A DNA stretch of 25,746 nucleotides, taken from positions 1-25,746 of the forward strand of contig CAMIKG010000063.1 of the NCBI GenBank assembly GCA_946221915.1. Reading direction: 5' to 3'. Below are positions 14,395-21,555 of the stretch, piece after piece; within the stretch, counting starts at the first letter, position 1; each line of letters opens with the position of its first letter. The DNA comes from an uncultured Erwinia sp. (GTDB lineage: Bacteria; Pseudomonadota; Gammaproteobacteria; Enterobacterales; Enterobacteriaceae). The notes below the pieces were generated by a model. It made no database searches, was not told the origin of the DNA, and was given only the letters and a program-made list of their open reading frames with translations. The translations under genes and the position numbers were made by a program.

Positions 14395-14774
14395 AAAGTG
14401 AATATATCGATCGTCCGGCGATTGTCGCCGAAGTCACCGCCGCTTTTTACCGTTATGAACAGGCGCTGATCAGCAATGATACCGTGGTGCTGGATGAGCT
14501 GTTCTGGCATGACGAGCGCACGGTGCGGCTGGGGGCGGGAGAAAATCTGTATGGGATTGAGGAGATTCGCGCTTTTCGCGCCGCGCGCCCTGCCGCCGGG
14601 TTAGACCGCCAGTTGCGCAATACGGTGATTACCACGTTTGGTGAGGATTTCGCGGTATGCAGCACGGAGTTTACGCGTGAGGGAACAGAGAAAATCGGTC
14701 GCCAGCAGCAGACCTGGGTGCGCCTGCCGTGCGGCTGGCGGATTGTCGCGGCGCAGGTGAGTTTGATGGGTTAA
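14391..14774 (+). CDS. hpxZ: AtzH-like protein HpxZ (DUF3225)
   Basis: 127-residue protein of the SnoaL/NTF2-like fold (DUF3225), annotated elsewhere as an oxalurate catabolism protein. AtzH of this family decarboxylates 1,3-dicarboxyurea, the AtzE product; from memory a tyrosine and an arginine are catalytic there, and Y22 and R46 are candidates here. By analogy HpxZ may decarboxylate the product of HpxY to oxamate, which is my inference. Translation is probably coupled to hpxY by the ATGA overlap. It is the last gene of hpxWXYZ; a repeat-rich convergent gap follows. Confidence 0.8.
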   Translation: MKSEYIDRPAIVAEVTAAFYRYEQALISNDTVVLDELFWHDERTVRLGAGENLYGIEEIRAFRAARPAAGLDRQLRNTVITTFGEDFAVCSTEFTREGTEKIGRQQQTWVRLPCGWRIVAAQVSLMG

Positions 14775-14860
14775 GACAGCGGCACGGGACGACGCTTTAG
14801 ATTATCTTTCGGCTCAGGTTAGTCGCGTTTAGTTCGGTGCACTGTTCCAGGAGTCGGTTT

Positions 14861-15007
14861 AGGCTCGGTGCTCGGCTCAGGGAGCCGCTTTAGGCTCGGT
14901 GCTCGGCTCAGGGAGTCGCTTCAGGCTCGGTGCTCGGCTCAGGGAGTCGCTTCAGGCTCGGTGCTCGGCTCAGGGAGTCGCTTCAGGCTCGGTGCTCGGC
15001 TCAGGGA
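14861..15007. repeat. 31-bp tandem repeat, five copies
   Basis: Copies start at 14861, 14892, 14923, 14954 and 14985 (the last one is truncated after 23 bases). The unit contains GGCTCGGTGCTCGGCTCAGG. Copies 3 and 4 are identical; copies 1 and 2 differ at a few bases. A degenerate 30-base copy precedes them at 14831-14860. There are no unique spacers, so it is not a CRISPR array. The period is not a multiple of three. It lies in the 412-bp convergent gap between hpxZ and hpxB. Confidence 0.9.
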
Positions 15008-15106
15008 ACCCGGTCAGCTCCGGAAAGTCGCTTTGCGTCATCCATGACCGCTCGGCCCGCGCCGTCCCTGGCGCGGGACGCTTTCCTCCGCTGACCGGGT
15101 TCCCTG
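15002..15106. repeat. Long inverted repeat with nested hairpin in the hpxZ/hpxB convergent gap
   Basis: CAGGGAACCCGGTCAGC (15002-15018) and its exact complement (15090-15106) form 17-bp arms, and pairing resumes further in with GGAAAG/CTTTCC after three mismatches. Inside, CCCGCGCC (15056-15063) and GGCGCGGG (15070-15077) form a second perfect hairpin. The left arm starts inside the last tandem repeat copy. The structure could act as a bidirectional terminator for hpxWXYZ and hpxSAB, although no T run is seen. The remaining bases of the gap, 15107-15187, show nothing I can name. Confidence 0.75.
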
Positions 15107-15187
15107 CGCCTTACGCAAATGGGTTGCTGCCCGGTTTCAGATGCTTTGCGCTATGAGTGTGTCAGCGGTTTACTGGCCTGTCCTTAT

Positions 15188-16150
15188 TCACCCATTTTCT
15201 GGCGCTGGATGCGTCTGTAGCCAGTGATCGGCAATCTGCTGGCGGGTGCACACCCAAACCTGCTCGTGTTGCTGAACATAATCGAGAAAACGCTGCAGCG
15301 CGCGGAAGCGCCCCGGTCGTCCCAGTAAACGGCAGTGCATGCCAATCGACATCATTTTCGGTGCACTTTCCCCCTCTTCATACAGCACATCGAAGCTGTC
15401 TTTCAGATAGGTATAGAACTGCTCAGCGGTGTTAAATCCCTGCGGCGTGGCGAAACGCATATCGTTGGTTTCCAGCGAGTAAGGAATGATCAGATGCGGT
15501 TTCACCGTGCCATCCTGGCAGGTCACCTGGGTCCAGAACGGCAGATCATCGCCATAGTTGTCACTGTCATAACTGAAGCCGCCGTGCTCCACCACCAGCC
15601 GCCGGGTATTCGGACTGTCGCGCCCGGTGTACCAGCCGGTCGGCGCTTTGCCAAACAAGTCAGTCAGCACATCCACCGCCTGCTGCATATGCTGGCGTTC
15701 AGTTTTCGCATCCATGCCCTGATAATGGATCCAGCGCCAGCCGTGGCTCACCACATCATAGTCAGCCTGTTTGATCGCCTCGACGATTTCGGGATGACGC
15801 GCCAGCGCCATCGCCACGCCAAACACGGTTAACGGCAGGCCACGACGCTGAAACTCCTGGTGAATACGCCAGAAACCGGCGCGTGAACCATATTCATACA
15901 ACGAGTCCATCGACATATGGCGGTCAGCGTAACTGGCGGCGCCAATAATGTCCGATAAAAACTGCTCAGAACCGGCGTCACCGTGCAATACGTTATTTTC
16001 TGCACCCTCTTCATAGTTGAGCACAAACTGCACGGCAATACGTGCATTGCTGGGCCAGCTGGCATGAGGCGGATTTCCGGCGTAACCACGCAGATCGCGC
16101 GGATAATTTTTGTTAAAGCTGTATTCTTTCTTCTCTGCGGCATCAGTCAT
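15188..16150 (-). CDS. hpxB: Allantoinase HpxB (PuuE-type, polysaccharide-deacetylase fold)
   Basis: Hydrolyses allantoin to allantoate. This is the metal-independent PuuE-type allantoinase with a NodB-like fold, not the zinc amidohydrolase AllB. The 320-residue protein has the family N terminus (KNYPRDLRGYAGNPPHASWP), NYEEGAENNVLHGD, SRAGFWRIHQEF, VVSHGWRWIHY (residues about 135-145) and TGWYTGRDSPNTRRL. The length fits the family. It is the third gene of hpxSAB, 35 bp after hpxA, with AGGAAA before the ATG. Both substrate enantiomers can be used if HpxA racemises them. Confidence 0.9.
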   Translation of the reverse strand: MTDAAEKKEYSFNKNYPRDLRGYAGNPPHASWPSNARIAVQFVLNYEEGAENNVLHGDAGSEQFLSDIIGAASYADRHMSMDSLYEYGSRAGFWRIHQEFQRRGLPLTVFGVAMALARHPEIVEAIKQADYDVVSHGWRWIHYQGMDAKTERQHMQQAVDVLTDLFGKAPTGWYTGRDSPNTRRLVVEHGGFSYDSDNYGDDLPFWTQVTCQDGTVKPHLIIPYSLETNDMRFATPQGFNTAEQFYTYLKDSFDVLYEEGESAPKMMSIGMHCRLLGRPGRFRALQRFLDYVQQHEQVWVCTRQQIADHWLQTHPAPENG

Positions 16151-16185
16151 GGTCAGATTTCCTGTCGTTGAGCCGAATCATCCCT

Positions 16186-16923
16186 TCAGTTTAGATACTC
16201 AAAAGCACCCGTGAGTTTTTTTCGGATTGGGTAATCCAGGTCGCCCTGCTTGCTGGTCGATAACCCCAGCGCCACCAGCGATTCCACCATTTTTACCGCT
16301 GCGCCGACGCCGTCGATCACCGGCATGCCCAGTTCATGAGTCAGTTCCTGCGCCAGCGTCGCCATACCGCCACAGCCCAGCACGATCGCACCGCTGTTAT
16401 CTTCGCACTTCGCTTGTATACAACGCGCGCGCACTTTCTCCTGCGCCACACCGCTGCCGTCTTCCAGCGCCAGCACTGGCAGGTCGATGGCATGCAACGC
16501 CGCACAGTGGTGTTCGAAGCCATAACGCTGCAACAGATGCCGCGCAATGATCAGCGTGCGCGGCAGCGTGGTGACAATCGAGAAACGGGTCGCCACCAGC
16601 GTCGCAAGATGCATCGCCGCTTCGGCAATCCCCACCACTGGCCCCTGCGCCAGTTCGCGGGCCGCCAGCAAGCCCGGATCGCCGAAGCAGGCAATCACAT
16701 GTCCCGCCACGCCCTGCTCGCGTCCCAGTTTGATCTGCTCCAGCACTCCCAGCGTCGCTACCGCTTCATCAAAATGGCCTTCAATCGAGGGCGCACCCTG
16801 TGTGGGTGATACCGCAATAATCTCGGTATTCGCCGCTGCCACTGCACGCGCCGCACGGCCAATGGTTTCGGTCATCGCCCAGCTGGTGTTGGGATTGATC
16901 ACCTGAATAATGTTGTTGGTCAT
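16186..16923 (-). CDS. hpxA: Allantoin racemase HpxA
   Basis: Asp/Glu/hydantoin racemase family protein, 245 residues, which interconverts R- and S-allantoin so that HpxB can use all of it. The two catalytic cysteines are visible as C79 in HVIACFGDPGL and C184 in IVLGCGGMA, the positions reported for the Klebsiella enzyme. The N terminus IIQVINPNTSWAMTETIG is typical. The ATG at 16923 follows the hpxS stop by two bases. A perfect TTGTATACAA palindrome sits inside the gene at 16414-16423. Confidence 0.9.
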   Translation of the reverse strand: MTNNIIQVINPNTSWAMTETIGRAARAVAAANTEIIAVSPTQGAPSIEGHFDEAVATLGVLEQIKLGREQGVAGHVIACFGDPGLLAARELAQGPVVGIAEAAMHLATLVATRFSIVTTLPRTLIIARHLLQRYGFEHHCAALHAIDLPVLALEDGSGVAQEKVRARCIQAKCEDNSGAIVLGCGGMATLAQELTHELGMPVIDGVGAAVKMVESLVALGLSTSKQGDLDYPIRKKLTGAFEYLN

Positions 16924-16925
16924 GG

Positions 16926-17642
16926 TTAACGCGCCCCCTGTTGCGCAAACAGCCGGGCGAAGTCCGGCAAGGTCTCACCACTGCGTTCGAAACGCAGACT
17001 CCCGACGATATGCGCAAAATGTTGCTGCATGGCGTCAGTTAGCGGCTGCAACGCTTTTTCACGCAATAGCACAATCAGCCGCTCATGATCGTTACAGCGG
17101 CATCCCTGCTGCCACGGCGCGCCCCAGGCGGCAATCACCAGCGATGAGCGCTGCGTCAGCCGCGTCACCATTTCCGTTAATACCTGATTACCGGAGATAG
17201 CCTGTAGCTGAATATGAAAAGCCGCGGAGAGACGAATCGCTGCCGGACCATCATGTTCATCACGCGCCTGCTGCTCTTCACGCGCCAGCGTTTCCAGCGC
17301 CGCCAGATGCGGCGGCTGGCAGTGCTCCAGCACATACGGCAGATTGGCGCACTCAATCAGGGTGCGGGTGCGGAAAATATCCTGCGCCTCTTCCACGCCC
17401 GGTGTGGCGACATGCGCACCACGTTTGGGCGTCAGGGAAACCATTTGCACCGCCGCGAGGCGCTGCAGCACTTTACGAATCCCGGTGCGACTGACGCCAA
17501 ACACCTCCGCCAGCGCCTCTTCCGGCAATTTACTGCCGGGTGGTAACTGATGCTCCACAATCGCGGTCATCAGCGCCTGGAAGATAGGTTCATCTTTATC
17601 ATTCAGGTCAGAAGCCGTTTTCAGGCCATGTTCACTCTTCAT
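16926..17642 (-). CDS. hpxS: GntR-family (FCD) regulator HpxS
   Basis: 238-residue regulator with an N-terminal winged helix (residues about 17-80; LPEEALAEVFGVSRTGIRKVLQRLAAVQMV as the DNA-binding part) and a C-terminal all-helical FCD ligand domain with ARTR-like arginine and histidine residues. It probably senses allantoin or a related ureide; the ligand is inference. The ATG at 17642 has GGAGT seven bases upstream. It heads hpxSAB and is divergent from hpxC, and the intergenic region contains a perfect inverted repeat suited to a GntR dimer. Confidence 0.88.
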   Translation of the reverse strand: MKSEHGLKTASDLNDKDEPIFQALMTAIVEHQLPPGSKLPEEALAEVFGVSRTGIRKVLQRLAAVQMVSLTPKRGAHVATPGVEEAQDIFRTRTLIECANLPYVLEHCQPPHLAALETLAREEQQARDEHDGPAAIRLSAAFHIQLQAISGNQVLTEMVTRLTQRSSLVIAAWGAPWQQGCRCNDHERLIVLLREKALQPLTDAMQQHFAHIVGSLRFERSGETLPDFARLFAQQGAR

Positions 17643-17678
17643 TACCGACTCCGAAAAACATCATTTCACCGCTAAATC

Positions 17679-17706
17679 GTATACATGATTTTAATTTTAT
17701 GTATAC
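17679..17706. promoter_or_regulatory. Candidate HpxS operator between hpxS and hpxC
   Basis: GTATACAT (17679-17686) and ATGTATAC (17699-17706) are perfect inverted copies with a 12-base AT-rich spacer, centre-to-centre 20 bp. Each half includes the palindrome GTATAC, similar to TTGTATACAA-type sites of FCD regulators. The pair ends 13 bp upstream of the hpxC sigma54-like element. Confidence 0.6.
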
Positions 17707-17718
17707 AAAAATCATTGT

Positions 17719-17735
17719 TGGCCTGGTTCCTGCAA
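17719..17735 (+). promoter_or_regulatory. Weak sigma54-type promoter of hpxC
   Basis: TGGCCT-GGTTC-CTGCA keeps GG (17720-17721), N10 and GC (17732-17733). It departs from TGGCAC-N5-TTGCW at three positions. The predicted start is near 17745, about 42 bases before the hpxC ATG. No NtrC palindrome was found upstream. Confidence 0.4.
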
Positions 17736-17786
17736 TACCTCTGTCACCTCATTGGTTACTGGTTGAATTTTACAGGAGCAGGTTTC

Positions 17787-19286
17787 ATGCCAAATAGTCA
17801 ACGCGTTACCCCGGCAGCGGCAGCAGAAGCGCAGGCCAATTACAGTCCCCGGTTGTGCAATGAAGATCTGGCGCCCACTCGCGACCAGAACTGGAGCTGG
17901 TACAACATCTTTTCGTTCTGGATGTCCGATGTACACAGCATGGGCGGTTATGTGGTGGCCGCCAGCTTCTTTACGCTTGGCCTTGCCAGCTGGCAGGTAC
18001 TGCTCTGTTTACTGGTCGGCATCTGTATTGTGCAGATCTGCGCGAACCTGGTGGCGAAACCGAGCCAGATGGCCGGCGTGCCCTATGCGGTGATCTGCCG
18101 TCAGGCGTTTGGCGTATTTGGCGCGAATATTCCGGCCGTCATTCGTGGTCTGATCGCCTTTGCCTGGTACGGCATTCAGACTTACCTGGCAGCGAATGCG
18201 CTGATGCTGGTGATGCTGAAGTTCTGGCCCGCGCTGACGCCGATGACGCAGGTCTCGTGGCTTGGGCTGTCGCAGCTGGGCTGGCTCTGCTTCGGCACCA
18301 TGTGGTTGCTGCAGGCGATGGTGTTCTGGCACGGAATGAACGCGATTAAGCGCTTTATCGATATCGCCGGTCCGGCGGTGTATGTGGTGATGGTGGCGCT
18401 GGCTGGCTGGATTGTATACCAGACTGGTTTCGATGGGATTTCATTCACGCTGGCAAGCAAACAGCTTAGCACCGGTGAGCAAACCTGGCAGATGATTACC
18501 GCCACCGCGCTGGTAGTTTCCTATTTTTCCGGCCCGCTGCTCAACTTCGGTGACTTCTCGCGCTATGGCAAAAATATGGGTGAGATCCGTCGCGGCAACC
18601 GCTGGGGCCTGCCGTTTAATTTCCTGCTGTTCTCGGTTGTTACCGTGGTGATTGTCTCCGGCACCCAGTCGCTGTTTGGCAAGATGATTACCGATCCTAT
18701 CGAGACCGTCAGCATGGTCGGCAACGATCTGGCAGTCGCTATCGGTCTGCTGACCATGATTATCGCCACCATCGGCATCAATATTGTCGCTAACTTTGTC
18801 TCACCAGCGTTTGATTTCTCTAACTGTTCGCCACAGAAAATCAGCTTCCGCACCGGCGGGATGATTGCCGCTGTTGGCTCCGTGCTGTTAACGCCGTGGA
18901 ACCTGTTCCAGTCACCTGAGCTGATCCACTATACGCTGGACGTGCTGGGCGCGTTTATTGGACCACTGTTTGGCATTTTGCTGGTGGATTTTTATGTGAT
19001 TAAACGCGGTGTGGTGTCGGTGGATGACCTGTTTGATGACACGCCAAAAGGTAAATACTGGTATCAGGGCGGTTTTAACCCGAAAGCGATTGCTGCGCTG
19101 CTGCCAGCGGTGGCGATTGGTCTGGTGATCAGTTTTATCCCGTCACTGCACGCCGTGGCGAACTTTAGCTGGTTTATTGGGGTATTACTGGGTGGCGCCT
19201 GCTACCGCTGGATCGCCCGTGATGAACTGGCGGTAACGCCTGCCGCTGCCGCATATCCGGGCAAAGTGATTATTCAGAAGGATTAA
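17787..19286 (+). CDS. hpxC: Allantoin permease HpxC (NCS1 family)
   Basis: Inner-membrane nucleobase-cation-symport-1 transporter, probably taking up allantoin. I start it at ATG 17787, which gives 499 residues and has AGGAG nine bases upstream; the longer frame from 17685 covers the promoter and operator. The N terminus contains NEDLAPTRDQNWSWYNIFSFWMSDVHSMGGY, the NCS1 signature, followed by about 12 hydrophobic segments up to WFIGVLLGGACYRWIARDE near the C terminus. Length and motifs resemble Bacillus PucI. Divergent from hpxS; a bidirectional terminator follows. Confidence 0.9.
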   Translation: MPNSQRVTPAAAAEAQANYSPRLCNEDLAPTRDQNWSWYNIFSFWMSDVHSMGGYVVAASFFTLGLASWQVLLCLLVGICIVQICANLVAKPSQMAGVPYAVICRQAFGVFGANIPAVIRGLIAFAWYGIQTYLAANALMLVMLKFWPALTPMTQVSWLGLSQLGWLCFGTMWLLQAMVFWHGMNAIKRFIDIAGPAVYVVMVALAGWIVYQTGFDGISFTLASKQLSTGEQTWQMITATALVVSYFSGPLLNFGDFSRYGKNMGEIRRGNRWGLPFNFLLFSVVTVVIVSGTQSLFGKMITDPIETVSMVGNDLAVAIGLLTMIIATIGINIVANFVSPAFDFSNCSPQKISFRTGGMIAAVGSVLLTPWNLFQSPELIHYTLDVLGAFIGPLFGILLVDFYVIKRGVVSVDDLFDDTPKGKYWYQGGFNPKAIAALLPAVAIGLVISFIPSLHAVANFSWFIGVLLGGACYRWIARDELAVTPAAAAYPGKVIIQKD

Positions 19287-19293
19287 AACGACG

Positions 19294-19323
19294 AAAGCCT
19301 GATTCATTGCTGAATCAGGCTTT
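19294..19323. terminator. Bidirectional terminator between hpxC and tRNA-Asp
   Basis: AAAGCCTGATTC (19294-19305) and GAATCAGGCTTT (19312-19323) form a perfect 12-bp stem with a six-base loop. It ends in Ts in both directions (the minus-strand reading continues CGTCGTTTT). It separates the hpx island from the core tRNA gene. Confidence 0.85.
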
Positions 19324-19331
19324 CTGAATGT

Positions 19332-19408
19332 TGGCGGAACGGACGGGGCTCGAACCCGCGACCCCCTGCGTGACAGGCAGGTATTCTAACCAACTGAACT
19401 ACCGCTCC
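19332..19408 (-). tRNA. aspV: tRNA-Asp (GTC)
   Basis: The minus-strand 77 bases start GGAGCGGTAGTTCAG and end CGTTCCGCCA with an encoded CCA. The anticodon loop reads CTGTCAC with GTC, and GGTTCGA is the T loop. It is nearly identical to E. coli tRNA-Asp and lies downstream of dnaQ as aspV does there. Confidence 0.97.
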
Positions 19409-19437
19409 GCGCTTGTTCCCCGTCGGGAACGAGGCGC

Positions 19438-19466
19438 ATATTAATGGCCTCTTACGGTGCCGTCAA
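19438..19466 (-). promoter_or_regulatory. Promoter of the tRNA-Asp gene
   Basis: On the minus strand TTGACG (19466-19461), a 17-bp spacer, TAATAT (19443-19438), then a GC-rich discriminator (GCGCC), which is typical of stringently controlled tRNA promoters. The start would be near 19430. A GTTCCC/GGGAAC stem lies in the leader (19415-19428). Confidence 0.75.
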
Positions 19467-19541
19467 CGCTTTTTCACAGATAAATGTGCGTTTGGCTGCT
19501 TTTTCAGCGTCCACCGCTATTTCAGACGTAAAATTAACCAC

Positions 19542-20276
19542 TTATGCCCGCCACAGGCAGCTGCCGCCTTTTTTCTGCACCAGATCCAGTCGCTGTTCGT
19601 GCGCCACAATTTCTTCCTCACTGGCGGAAACCACCCGCAGTGCCGACAGTGGCCGTGCGATACGCTGGTGCACCGCTTCACCATTGGCGGCATCCTGCTG
19701 TTCACCGTCCTGCGAAAACGCCAGCGAGGTCTGCCCGCCGGTCATCGCCAGGAAGACTTCCGCCAGAATTTCGGAGTCAAGCAATGCGCCGTGCAGCGTA
19801 CGTTTGCTGTTATCAATTTCGTAGCGCGAGCAGAGTGCATCAAGGCTGTTACGCTTACCCGGGAACAGCTTACGCGCCATCAACAGGCTGTCGGTCACCT
19901 GGCAGAAGGTTTCAGTCTTCGGAATGCCGCGATTCAGCTTGCTGAATTCATAATCCATAAAGCCGATATCGAACGATGCGTTATGGATCACCAGCTCCGC
20001 GCCGCGGATGTAGTCAAGAAATTCATCGGCGATATCGGCAAAGGTAGGTTTATCCAGCAGAAACTCATCGGCAATACCGTGAACACCAAAGGCTTCCGGG
20101 TCCACCAGACGATCCGGTTTCAGATACATATGGAAATTGTTACCGGTCAGACGGCGGTTCACCACCTCCACGGCGCCGATTTCAATCACGCGGTGGCCTT
20201 CATAGTGGACGCCCACCATGTTCATGCCGGTGGTTTCGGTATCGAGTACGATTTGGCGTGTAATTGCTGTGCTCAT
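19542..20276 (-). CDS. dnaQ: DNA polymerase III epsilon subunit (3'-5' proofreading exonuclease)
   Basis: Proofreading subunit of the replicative polymerase, 244 residues (243 in E. coli). The DEDDh exonuclease motifs are present: Exo I IVLDTETTG with D12 and E14, Exo II VIHNASFDIGFM with the aspartate near 103, and Exo III HGALLDSEIL with H and D near 162 and 167. The C-terminal part that contacts the alpha subunit is present (SLAFSQDGEQ and SASEEEIVAHEQRLDLV). Divergent from rnhA with a 52-bp shared promoter region, as in E. coli. Confidence 0.97.
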   Translation of the reverse strand: MSTAITRQIVLDTETTGMNMVGVHYEGHRVIEIGAVEVVNRRLTGNNFHMYLKPDRLVDPEAFGVHGIADEFLLDKPTFADIADEFLDYIRGAELVIHNASFDIGFMDYEFSKLNRGIPKTETFCQVTDSLLMARKLFPGKRNSLDALCSRYEIDNSKRTLHGALLDSEILAEVFLAMTGGQTSLAFSQDGEQQDAANGEAVHQRIARPLSALRVVSASEEEIVAHEQRLDLVQKKGGSCLWRA

Positions 20277-20328
20277 AGGGCTCGTTTATGTCAGACTTGG
20301 CGTTTTGTCAGAGGGAAGTTTACCAGAG

Positions 20329-20796
20329 ATGCGTAAGCAGGTAGAAATTTTCACCGACGGTTCCTGCCTGGGAAATCCAGGACCGGGCGGTTACGGCGCC
20401 ATCCTGCGCTACGGCAAGCATGAAAAAACGTTCAGCGCCGGTTTTCATCTCACCACCAATAATCGCATGGAAATGATGGCGGCGATCGTGGCGCTGGAGG
20501 CGTTAACCCAACCCTGCAGCGTGACGCTCAGTACCGACAGCCAGTATGTGCGTCAGGGAATTACCAGCTGGATCCATAACTGGAAGAAACGCGGCTGGAA
20601 AACCGCCGATAAAAAGCCGGTGAAAAATGTCGATTTATGGAAACGTCTCGACGAGGCGCTCAGCCATCATGAGATCAACTGGCAGTGGGTCAAGGGCCAT
20701 GCCGGGCACCCGGAGAATGAGCGCTGCGACGAACTGGCGCGCAGCGCCGCTGGCAATCCGGCATTTGATGATGTCGGCTATCAGGCTGAGTCCTGA
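20329..20796 (+). CDS. rnhA: Ribonuclease HI
   Basis: Degrades RNA in RNA-DNA hybrids. I use ATG 20329, giving 155 residues as in E. coli; an in-frame extension from 20218 would read into dnaQ on the opposite strand. Catalytic residues D10 (IFTDGSCLGNPGPGG), E48 (NRMEMMAA), D70 (STDSQYV) and D134 (NERCDELAR) are conserved, along with the basic protrusion WIHNWKKRGWKTADKKPVKNVDLW. Its 3' end overlaps that of the convergent yafS by 16 bases. Confidence 0.97.
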   Translation: MRKQVEIFTDGSCLGNPGPGGYGAILRYGKHEKTFSAGFHLTTNNRMEMMAAIVALEALTQPCSVTLSTDSQYVRQGITSWIHNWKKRGWKTADKKPVKNVDLWKRLDEALSHHEINWQWVKGHAGHPENERCDELARSAAGNPAFDDVGYQAES

Positions 20797-21512
20797 TCGC
20801 GGAACTGGCGGGTGGCATTGACCGCCGGGCGCAGCTGCGCTTTGCTGGCTGATTTGCGCGTGGGGGTCATTGTGAGCGGGAACGTACGTTTGCGCGCCAC
20901 CACAATATTCAGGCAGCCGAGCGCAGGCAGGTGGGTACTCACCACTTTGCCGCCCTGCTGTTTCCACGGCACCACCTGAAAACGGGTGCGGTGAATCACT
21001 TCATAATTCAGCAGGCTCAGCCAGTCGAGTAAACGCATCTGGCTGAACATCCGCCCGCTCCATGGCGCGCGGCGGTTCAGGCCGGGAACTATCTTGCCGA
21101 TGCCGAGCAGGCTAAAAGGATTGAAGCCGCTGATGATCATCCAGCCATCATCGATCAGCACCCGATCCACCTCTCGTAAGATCCGATGCGGGTCAGTGCT
21201 CCAGGATAAGGCATGGGCCAGTAAACAGGCATCCACCGACTTGGATTCAAACGGCAGCGACATCGGATCGGCGATCACCTGCAGGGCATCGGCATCCCCG
21301 GCGCGGCCCACATTCACCTGATGCGAAACCGGGCAGGCCTGAGTATCAATTTCCGCACTCAGATTGCCAATTTTCAGCAGATGGAAACCGTATAGTTTAC
21401 TCAGGCAGGGTTGCAGATGCTGGGCGAGCGCGTCGCGGAAATAATCCCCCCAGGGCATGTCTGCCCAGGACTCTGGCGCATTATGAATTTGGCGTGTTTT
21501 AGCAGGCTTCAT
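20781..21512 (-). CDS. yafS: Putative SAM-dependent methyltransferase YafS
   Basis: 243-residue class I methyltransferase-like protein of unknown substrate. The methyltransferase_11 core is seen in ADPMSLPFESKSVDACLLAHALSWSTDPHRILREVDRVLIDDGWMIISGFNP. The N-terminal glycine motif is degenerate (KIGNLSAEIDTQA), unlike the canonical DLGCGxG of YafE in this window. Position between rnhA and gloB matches E. coli yafS. The last 16 bases overlap rnhA; 43 bp separate its start from gloB. Confidence 0.88.
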   Translation of the reverse strand: MKPAKTRQIHNAPESWADMPWGDYFRDALAQHLQPCLSKLYGFHLLKIGNLSAEIDTQACPVSHQVNVGRAGDADALQVIADPMSLPFESKSVDACLLAHALSWSTDPHRILREVDRVLIDDGWMIISGFNPFSLLGIGKIVPGLNRRAPWSGRMFSQMRLLDWLSLLNYEVIHRTRFQVVPWKQQGGKVVSTHLPALGCLNIVVARKRTFPLTMTPTRKSASKAQLRPAVNATRQFRDQDSA

Positions 21513-21555
21513 GCTTTACCATCGTTGTTCCTGAACAACCCTCCAGGAGGTGTCT

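Noticed and set aside
14861..15007. CRISPR array
   Set aside because: Copies abut with no unique spacers, are not palindromic, and no cas genes are present.
14899..15156. 85-residue open frame in the tandem repeat
   Set aside because: It is a translation of the repeat and inverted repeat, has no Shine-Dalgarno and no family resemblance.
19332..19408. tRNA-Asp as integration site with att repeats bounding the hpx island
   Set aside because: No integrase gene was seen and no copy of the tRNA 3' end occurs near the other island boundary (4127-4656). The second copy at 25693 is a real tRNA gene.
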